Positions 58,647 to 64,000 of a stretch of DNA of 64,000 nucleotides are shown one piece after another (position 1 is the stretch's first letter; each line of letters begins with the position of its first letter). The notes beneath the pieces are model-generated. The model saw nothing but the letters and a program-made list of their open reading frames with translations. It searched no databases and had not been told where the DNA came from. The translations under genes and the position numbers were made by a program. Source of the DNA: CAZDDB01 sp963843285 (GTDB lineage Bacteria > Acidobacteriota > HRBIN11 > JAKEFK01); contig CAWJJO010000002.1 in assembly GCA_963843285.1 (NCBI GenBank), forward strand, positions 124,001 to 188,000, given 5' to 3'.

Positions 58647-59465
58647 TTAATTTTTCAGGTCTGCCAGCATCGCAGGCAGGTTGATTTCCGCATCCTTTGT
58701 CTGGAAGCCACGTTCCATTGCGGCCTGCATCCGGCCTTGAAATTCGATGCTACCCACGCCCTCGATGAAGAGGTCCGAATCACGACGAATATCCTCAACC
58801 GCCGGAAGTCCGATCGCATTCACTCGATTCTTGACCACTGCGCGTCCTGCGGATGGAAACTTTGCGATCCGTTGTGCGAGTGATCTGACGAAATGATCGA
58901 GCTCATTCGCGGGTAACGCCCGATTGATCCAGCCGTACCGTTCGGCCAAATCCGCATTGTAATCTTCCGCGCTCAGCATCACTTCCAGTGCCCGGGCACG
59001 GCCGAGGAGGCGCGCTAGATGTTGAGCGCCACCCGCGCCTGGGATCACTCCAAACGCCGGTTCGAACTGACTGAAAACCGCCGACTCTCGCGCGGCAAAG
59101 CGCATGTCGCATGCCAGCACGAACTCGCTGCCGACACCGCGTACGCGACCTTCGATTTGTGCGATCGTGACCAGTCGGCTTTGGCTCAGATGGTGAAGCA
59201 TGACGGCGATAGATGGTTCGCCCGTCAGCTTCGCCGCCGCTTCCCGATTTTCTTTGATCCGCGTCACATCCACGTGCGAAATGAAGTAATCGTGATCGGT
59301 GCTTTTGAAAACGACAACTTGCACGCCATTGTCGCCTTCGGATTGTTGAATGAGGGAAACCAGATCGCGGATCAGTTCGGGTCCCAGAAGGTTCATCGGA
59401 GGCGCTGCAATCTCAACAAACAAAACGGTCCCTTCTTTGGTGTACTTGAGCGTTTCAAAATCCAT
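58647..59465 (-). CDS. enoyl-CoA hydratase/isomerase family protein
   Basis: 272 residues from ATG 59465 (GGAGGTTAC upstream; the frame opens at 59498). Crotonase fold: VEIAAPPMNLLGPELIRDLV, IAQIEGRVRGVGSEFVLACD (oxyanion hole), FSQFEPAFGVIPGAGGAQHL and DYNADLAERYGWINRALPAN. The usual two catalytic Glu positions fall around RGVGSEF (a Glu present) and FGVIPGAG (no Glu), so hydratase activity is uncertain; an isomerase, hydrolase or decarboxylase role is possible. 20 nt separate it from the isochorismatase gene: probable operon. Confidence 0.88.
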   Translation of the reverse strand: MDFETLKYTKEGTVLFVEIAAPPMNLLGPELIRDLVSLIQQSEGDNGVQVVVFKSTDHDYFISHVDVTRIKENREAAAKLTGEPSIAVMLHHLSQSRLVTIAQIEGRVRGVGSEFVLACDMRFAARESAVFSQFEPAFGVIPGAGGAQHLARLLGRARALEVMLSAEDYNADLAERYGWINRALPANELDHFVRSLAQRIAKFPSAGRAVVKNRVNAIGLPAVEDIRRDSDLFIEGVGSIEFQGRMQAAMERGFQTKDAEINLPAMLADLKN

Positions 59466-59628
59466 GTAACCTCCAATTGCTATACGGTCATCGATCACTT
59501 GTTCCAGTAGTGGCGATTTCGTGAAAACAAAATAGAAAATTCAACAGACACTTCTGCGAGTTTTCTGCTCAGCTGGACAGTGCTGAAACGAGGATGCTTT
59601 TTCGTGAAGGCTTTTGCGCTCAATTGCC

Positions 59629-61017
59629 TTAGCCTCTCTTTCTGATATCTTCTAACGAATCGTCTCGCAGAACCTGCCCATCTCGATAAAAGCTCACCAG
59701 CTGCGGCTCGTGTTTAGGTCCGTCGGTATTATTCTCTGCTCCTGCCACAGCGCTCACATATTGCCCATCGACCCGATACAGCTCCCAGCGCCCAGATTTA
59801 CTTCGCTTGCCGGGATCGGTGACCGGGTCTTTTGAGATGGCTCGATGCACCCCAGCGACGACGACCTCAGAGGCTTTCATCGCAAAGTGCTGAGTATCTC
59901 GATCACAACGCTGTAAGAGGGCTCCTCCCATACCAAAAGCGACGTTATCCGCGGAGTATTTATATCGCTCTAAGATGCTAAGCATCCTTCGGATCGAATC
60001 TTCATTGACGCCATCTCCCCAGATGACCCTCATATGCTCTAAGACCTTATAGCCTTTTCTGTTGACCTTGCTCCCATATGCTTCGTCTAAAAGTTGCACA
60101 ACGCGCAAGAGCGTAGAGACGGGCTCTCCGGAGTCCGGGCGGATCACGACTGTGCCTCCGGAAGCGACGACCTCTGCCTTCAGTTCTTTCCCCCAGATGT
60201 TTTGAATCGCAGAGAACACATCATAGCTGTCAGAAACAACCGCAACGAGCGGGTAGCCCTGGCTGAAGAACCTGAGCATATTGCGATACGCATCAGTCTC
60301 TCCGCTTCGGCCCCACGCAGTCATTGTGCTGTGCTCGGAGGCAGGGATACTAAAGCCCGCCATTGGCTCGTTATAGTACTCCGCTCCAAAAAGAAGCGCC
60401 TCAATGGTATCGGTTCCTTTAAAGTTGGTGAGATGGGCTAAGCCTCCGATGCCTGCGCTCTCCCTGGACGAGACGCCGCGTGATCCAAAGTCGTGCAGCT
60501 TAAAGGGGATCTGGCATTCCGGATCGTCTGAAGTTTGATCTAAAAAACCTTTGATGAGCCGCTTAATAAAATAAGAGCGGGTGGCGACGGTCGTTCCATA
60601 CCAGACATTTCGTAAGATCTGGGTCTCCAGCCAGGTGACGATCCAGTAGAGATCCGGGTCTGTGCTCTCTACCGTCGCCAGAACGTTATGTGTCGGAACC
60701 ACGCTGCCCTCTGGAACAGCACGGATATGAACAGGTAAAAAGCCTTTGTGGGTCTTAACGACCTTCTTCCAGCCAGCATAGGGAAACGGCACACCATGCG
60801 TCGCAAGTAAGGCCTTCGCCTCTTCTACGTCTTCCATGGTGACGGGCTTTGTGAGGTAGCGCTTCACAAAATATTGAAGGCCAAAGAAGCGAGTGTAGTC
60901 GTACTCTCCGCCTCTTGATTCGATATAGCTATAAAGGGAAGTCGTTCCCGGCGGATATTGCTGGGAATGACTCGCCTTGTATGAGTCAACGTCTAAAATT
61001 AGGTTGTCTAAATTCAC
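59629..61017 (-). CDS. nadV: nicotinamide phosphoribosyltransferase (NadV/NAMPT type)
   Basis: 462 residues from GTG 61017. LDVDSYKASHSQQYPPGTTS is the NAMPT opening; KLHDFGSRGVSSRESAGIGG holds the phosphoribosyl-site Arg and Ser; SIPASEHSTMTAWGRSGETD carries the active-site His; VIRPDSGEP and VIWGDGVNEDSI complete the PRPP site. Length and motifs match NAMPT rather than the bacterial NAPRT. It makes NMN from nicotinamide and PRPP. In bacteria nadV is scattered and often carried by phages and plasmids, so lateral acquisition is likely. No nadM/nudix partner nearby. Confidence 0.93.
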   Translation of the reverse strand: MNLDNLILDVDSYKASHSQQYPPGTTSLYSYIESRGGEYDYTRFFGLQYFVKRYLTKPVTMEDVEEAKALLATHGVPFPYAGWKKVVKTHKGFLPVHIRAVPEGSVVPTHNVLATVESTDPDLYWIVTWLETQILRNVWYGTTVATRSYFIKRLIKGFLDQTSDDPECQIPFKLHDFGSRGVSSRESAGIGGLAHLTNFKGTDTIEALLFGAEYYNEPMAGFSIPASEHSTMTAWGRSGETDAYRNMLRFFSQGYPLVAVVSDSYDVFSAIQNIWGKELKAEVVASGGTVVIRPDSGEPVSTLLRVVQLLDEAYGSKVNRKGYKVLEHMRVIWGDGVNEDSIRRMLSILERYKYSADNVAFGMGGALLQRCDRDTQHFAMKASEVVVAGVHRAISKDPVTDPGKRSKSGRWELYRVDGQYVSAVAGAENNTDGPKHEPQLVSFYRDGQVLRDDSLEDIRKRG

Positions 61018-61134
61018 ATCATTCGAGGCTCTTATCCCCTAAGGAATTGTAATGTAACCCATTCAGGTCTTCCCAATCCGGAAGCCGAGTGCGCGTATCC
61101 AGTTTTTTTCCATGCCTACTGTACGTCTTTAAAA

Positions 61135-61797
61135 TTATTTCGTCTTGAGCGGATGCTTCTTTAAAAGCTGCCCGTAGAACACAAGATTGCGTGCTGAGTT
61201 TTCCGCCATGTGTTTTACGGCTTCATTTTTCTGCCGCCGCTCTCTGTCCGTCTTCGGATCCATACCCACTTCCCCAACCCAGTAGACGCAGCACTGTGGC
61301 GGAAGCGTGAAATTCATAAAGGTGAGTACTTCCATGAGCGCCGCGAGCGTTGCCTGCGCGCCGTCTTCCGATCCCGTAATGACAACTCCGGCCACTTTAT
61401 TCAACAGCGCGCTTCGTCCGCCATGAATGTATTCCTCATCAAACGCATCCATGCGCTCCATGACTCTCTGCATGAGGCTTGAGCGGCTACCCCACCAAAT
61501 AGGTGTAGCAAAAATGACAATGTCTGAGGCTTTTATCTTCCCAACAATGCCCGGCCACTCGTCATCATCGCTTTCTTGAAATCCCAAACCGACAGGAATG
61601 TTCTTGTCAGAGAGTCGGACGATTTCGGATTCGATCTTTCCCTGCTTTTGCATACACGCCAAAAGAAGCTCGGCAACTTCTTCGGTATTCGACGAGTGGG
61701 GCGTATGCTTTAAAGATGCGTTGAGCACGAGAACGCGCAGTATTGCATCTGGAAGAGGCATGTTCTTGCACTCATCGATGGGTTTTTTTCTGTACAT
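61135..61797 (-). CDS. flavodoxin-like NAD(P)H-dependent FMN reductase
   Basis: 220 residues. LRVLVLNASLKHTPHSSNTE is the phosphate-binding loop of NADPH-dependent FMN reductases, ASDIVIFATPIWWGSRSSLM the isoalloxazine contact (TPxYWGS-type) and VAGVVITGSEDGAQATLAAL the third conserved block. It would bind FMN and reduce quinones, azo or flavin substrates with NAD(P)H. N-terminal ~19 residues precede the core; an internal start at M13 is possible. Stands alone between NAMPT and a hydrolase. Confidence 0.88.
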   Translation of the reverse strand: MYRKKPIDECKNMPLPDAILRVLVLNASLKHTPHSSNTEEVAELLLACMQKQGKIESEIVRLSDKNIPVGLGFQESDDDEWPGIVGKIKASDIVIFATPIWWGSRSSLMQRVMERMDAFDEEYIHGGRSALLNKVAGVVITGSEDGAQATLAALMEVLTFMNFTLPPQCCVYWVGEVGMDPKTDRERRQKNEAVKHMAENSARNLVFYGQLLKKHPLKTK

Positions 61798-61858
61798 ACA
61801 TCAAGCATAGCAAAAGCTATGATCTATCCTCCTTTATTTGGTTGATTCGTTTATTGAT

Positions 61859-62854
61859 TTAGGGCCGCAGATATTTTTTCAATTCAGCGGCCGCGTGAAC
61901 GAACAAGGATCGAACTGCTGGTTCAGTCGCTAAACCATTCAATAATCCGAAGTCGTGGATCATGCCGTTGTAACGCACGGTGGTCACTGTGACGCCTGCT
62001 TCGTCCAGCTTGCGACCGTAAGCCTCTCCTTCATCGCGCAAGATGTCGCTTTCCGCAACCTGAATCAATGCCGGCGGCAATCCCTTGAGCTGTTCGACGG
62101 TTGCCCGCAAGGGGGACGCATAAATTTCCCTCCGCTGATCAGGGTCAGTAGTGTAGAGGTCGTACATCCATTTCATCAGCGACGTTGTAAGGAATCGTTG
62201 TTCACCAAACTGTCTATAAGACTCAGTGTCGAAAGTGGCATCCACAATCGGCCACATCATGATATGAAGTTTGATTTTCGGGCCACCGTTTTCCTTAGCC
62301 TTCAACGCGGTCACTGCGGTCATATTGCCGCCAACGCTGTTGCCAACGACAGCAAGGTTTTTCCCATCCACCTGGATTTCCTCACCGTGTTCGGCGATCC
62401 ATTTCGTAGCAGCAAAAATCTCGTTGACTTGTTGCGGATACCGGGCGTCGGGAGTGCGTGTGTAGTTGATGAAGACTCCGGAAAATCCTGTAAGAACCAC
62501 AAGGTCACGTACCATATGCTTGTGAGTTGGGTAGTCGCCAAGCACCCAGCCGCCGCCATGAATGAAGACGAAGACAGGAAGCTTGCCTGTGACGCCCTCA
62601 GGGCGCACGATGTTGAGTTTGATCGTGTGGCCATCAGCTGTGATCGTTCTCTCCGACTCTTGAATGCCTGAAAGATCGACCTGGACAGATGCTTGCGCCT
62701 GAACCAGCCCTTCACGTGCTTCGTACGGGGGTAGGCTTTCAAGCGGTGGGCCACCTGAAGAGTTCAGCGCCTTCAAGAATGCTTTCGTCCCCCTTGAAAG
62801 ACGCGGATCGACTGCAAAGTCTAATGGTTTTTCATATTCTGATCTACTACTCAT
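61859..62854 (-). CDS. alpha/beta hydrolase (hormone-sensitive lipase family)
   Basis: 331 residues, AAGGAGAGC before ATG. HGGGWVLGDY (oxyanion, ~109), nucleophile GNSVGGNM (GxSxG, Ser ~167), Asp in ILRDEGEAY region and His in IHDFGLLN (~297). The layout matches the HSL family of bacterial esterases acting on short acyl esters. No signal peptide, so cytoplasmic. Adjacent to a second, unrelated alpha/beta hydrolase on the same strand (54-nt gap). Confidence 0.92.
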   Translation of the reverse strand: MSSRSEYEKPLDFAVDPRLSRGTKAFLKALNSSGGPPLESLPPYEAREGLVQAQASVQVDLSGIQESERTITADGHTIKLNIVRPEGVTGKLPVFVFIHGGGWVLGDYPTHKHMVRDLVVLTGFSGVFINYTRTPDARYPQQVNEIFAATKWIAEHGEEIQVDGKNLAVVGNSVGGNMTAVTALKAKENGGPKIKLHIMMWPIVDATFDTESYRQFGEQRFLTTSLMKWMYDLYTTDPDQRREIYASPLRATVEQLKGLPPALIQVAESDILRDEGEAYGRKLDEAGVTVTTVRYNGMIHDFGLLNGLATEPAVRSLFVHAAAELKKYLRP

Positions 62855-62908
62855 ATGCTCTCCTTAATTGTGAATCAGTTTTTGTGGATCTCAGTTCGCG
62901 TCTTAAGC

Positions 62909-63757
62909 TCACGCCGACGCCGCGGTTTCTCTCGGAACGCGTTTGTTGACCCACGCGAGAATGTCCGCCATCACGATCTCCTTACCAATGTCGTTCAGCA
63001 GATCGTGATAATAGCCTTCGTACAGTTTCAGCGTCTTGTCCTTAGAACCAACGTTGTCGTAAAAGTACTGGCTGCCCTCGGGGCGGGTCGCCTTGTCGTC
63101 GGTGCCGTGTATGATAAACACGGGAACGTTGAAGTTCGGCATATTTTCCTTCAAGCGGGCGGCCGCTTTCAGCACCTCCGAGGCAGTCTCGGCGGGCTGT
63201 TTTTCGTTTGCGATCAGCGGATCGTTGTTCATTTCTGCAACTACGTCCGGGTTACGCGAAAAAATCTCATTCTTCAGTGAGTATACAGGCAAATGTGGGA
63301 TCAGGTGGCTGGCTCCTTCCAGAGCCAGTTGGACGAGCTGCGGCAATCCGACATCGAGTGCGAAACTCTCGCATATCAGTCCTGCGATTTCCGACTGATG
63401 CTCGAATACGTATGACGATGCAATCACGCCGCCGACACTGTGGCCGAGCACGTACACCGGCACGCTGGGGTTTTCCGATCTGGCTATCTCGATCAGCTTG
63501 TCTACATCCTCCAACCAATCCGAAAACTTCTCGACATAAAATCGCTCGCCTTCCGACTTGCCTCTTCCGCGGTGGTCCAGAGCGTAAGCGGCAAAACCGT
63601 TCGTCGCGAATTGCTCGGCGGGCCATGCCATATAGCCGCTGTGTGAATTGAACCCGTGAATGAGTATCATGATGCCGCGGGCTGCAACCTCTGGGCGCCA
63701 CGATCTTGTTGCTATCCTCAAGCCTCCCACACCTTCGAATGTAAATTCGTTTTTCAT
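62909..63757 (-). CDS. alpha/beta hydrolase (monoacylglycerol lipase-like)
   Basis: 282 residues, CCAAGGAGA site before ATG. HGFNSHSGYM (oxyanion), DHRGRGKSEG, nucleophile GHSVGGVIA (Ser ~103), Asp in IIHGTDDKATRP and His in GYYHDLLND. The cap-containing layout matches PldB/monoglyceride lipase (serine aminopeptidase S33-like hydrolase_4). Cytoplasmic. Expected to release fatty acids from monoacylglycerols or lysophospholipids; substrate not proven. Confidence 0.92.
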   Translation of the reverse strand: MKNEFTFEGVGGLRIATRSWRPEVAARGIMILIHGFNSHSGYMAWPAEQFATNGFAAYALDHRGRGKSEGERFYVEKFSDWLEDVDKLIEIARSENPSVPVYVLGHSVGGVIASSYVFEHQSEIAGLICESFALDVGLPQLVQLALEGASHLIPHLPVYSLKNEIFSRNPDVVAEMNNDPLIANEKQPAETASEVLKAAARLKENMPNFNVPVFIIHGTDDKATRPEGSQYFYDNVGSKDKTLKLYEGYYHDLLNDIGKEIVMADILAWVNKRVPRETAASA

Positions 63758-63964
63758 TTTGTCTCCTTGGTTTTATTGTGTAAAGCTTCTTCTAAGGTCA
63801 GGCCGGTGTATTTCCAGCCAGCATTGATTGAAAAAATCGGCGGAACCATCTGGACCGGTCGACCATGTGAGTGCAGGGATTGTATCGACAACAAGGCGAA
63901 TGTCCTGTAGCGTTGCAGGCTGATCATCAATGGACATCTGCCCGGCACTTGCTTTCATTTCCAT
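63754..63964 (-). pseudogene. PAS-domain fragment of a sensor protein, frameshifted
   Basis: Starts MEMKASAGQMSIDDQ at 63964; LVVDTIPALTWSTGPDGSAD and FFNQCWLE match the PAS start common in LuxR- or kinase-linked sensors. Then GAAATACACC carries one extra A relative to the expected GAATACACC: the conserved YTGLTLEEALH lies in the other frame. Only about 60 residues remain before the hydrolase start codon; kinase and effector domains are gone. Confidence 0.7.
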
Positions 63965-64000
63965 ATGGAACCTTACGTCATGTTTTCAAGCATTCCAACA

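Overview
The window reads as bacterial chromosome from a Gram-negative, non-model organism. Evidence for this is a type IV minor-pilin cluster, periplasmic and outer-membrane signal peptides, an ECF sigma factor coupled to a Ser/Thr kinase, a kinase/TPR mosaic protein, many secreted peptidases and large numbers of REP-like intergenic palindromes. This style resembles Acidobacteriota and related environmental lineages. That placement is inference only, because there is no rRNA or other reliable marker here.

Layout. 1-2930 (minus): minor pilins ordered FimT/GspH, PilV, PilW, PilX, running off the left edge. 2978-5776: degenerate receiver + pseudokinase + membrane segment + TPR protein. 5890-11176: VOC protein, small membrane protein, ECF sigma/Ser-Thr kinase pair and a HEAT/DUF4388 protein. 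11386-23069: truncated D-Ala-D-Ala dipeptidase, benzoate-CoA-ligase-like enzyme, SodC, ankyrin protein, serine hydrolase, beta-barrel protein, M20 peptidase, POT transporter, short asparaginase, remnant phosphodiesterase and CocE-type hydrolase. 23118-38362: ABC exporter, molybdopterin oxidoreductase coupled to a frameshifted M13 peptidase, a metallo-beta-lactamase/PilP-like fusion, thioesterase, PerM, MtfA, RRM protein, subtilase and DUF885 peptidase. 38423-38649: tRNA-Ile(GAU) and tRNA-Ala(UGC).

38714-47069 is an accessory stretch: a TetR regulator with two matching operators controlling a hydrolase/cupin pair, a GMC oxidoreductase stump, NTF2 and DoxX proteins, a MarR-AraC fusion regulator, a DUF4331 protein, a nucleotidyltransferase/small-protein pair between two copies of a decayed sigma-54 activator sequence, and an SDR.

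47400-53201 is a phage-defence island. It holds an HTH+ImmA/IrrE protein, then a complete type II CBASS operon (patatin phospholipase, CD-NTase, E1-E2 Cap2, JAMM Cap3), then a short unassigned frame split by an in-frame TAG. The regulator looks like a one-chain version of the CapH/CapP pair that controls other CBASS operons.

53186-64000: LysR regulator, a complete IS3-family element (inverted repeats and 4-bp target duplication visible) inserted in the ribosome-binding site of an SRPBCC gene, an NTF2-like remnant, SDR, isochorismatase, enoyl-CoA hydratase, NAMPT (NadV type), flavodoxin-like reductase, two alpha/beta hydrolases and a PAS fragment.

Several genes carry single-base frameshifts (M13 peptidase, sigma-54 activator twice, GMC, SRPBCC, PAS). 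At least three are in AAA runs, so genuine decay and homopolymer sequencing error must both be considered. The CBASS core genes are intact.
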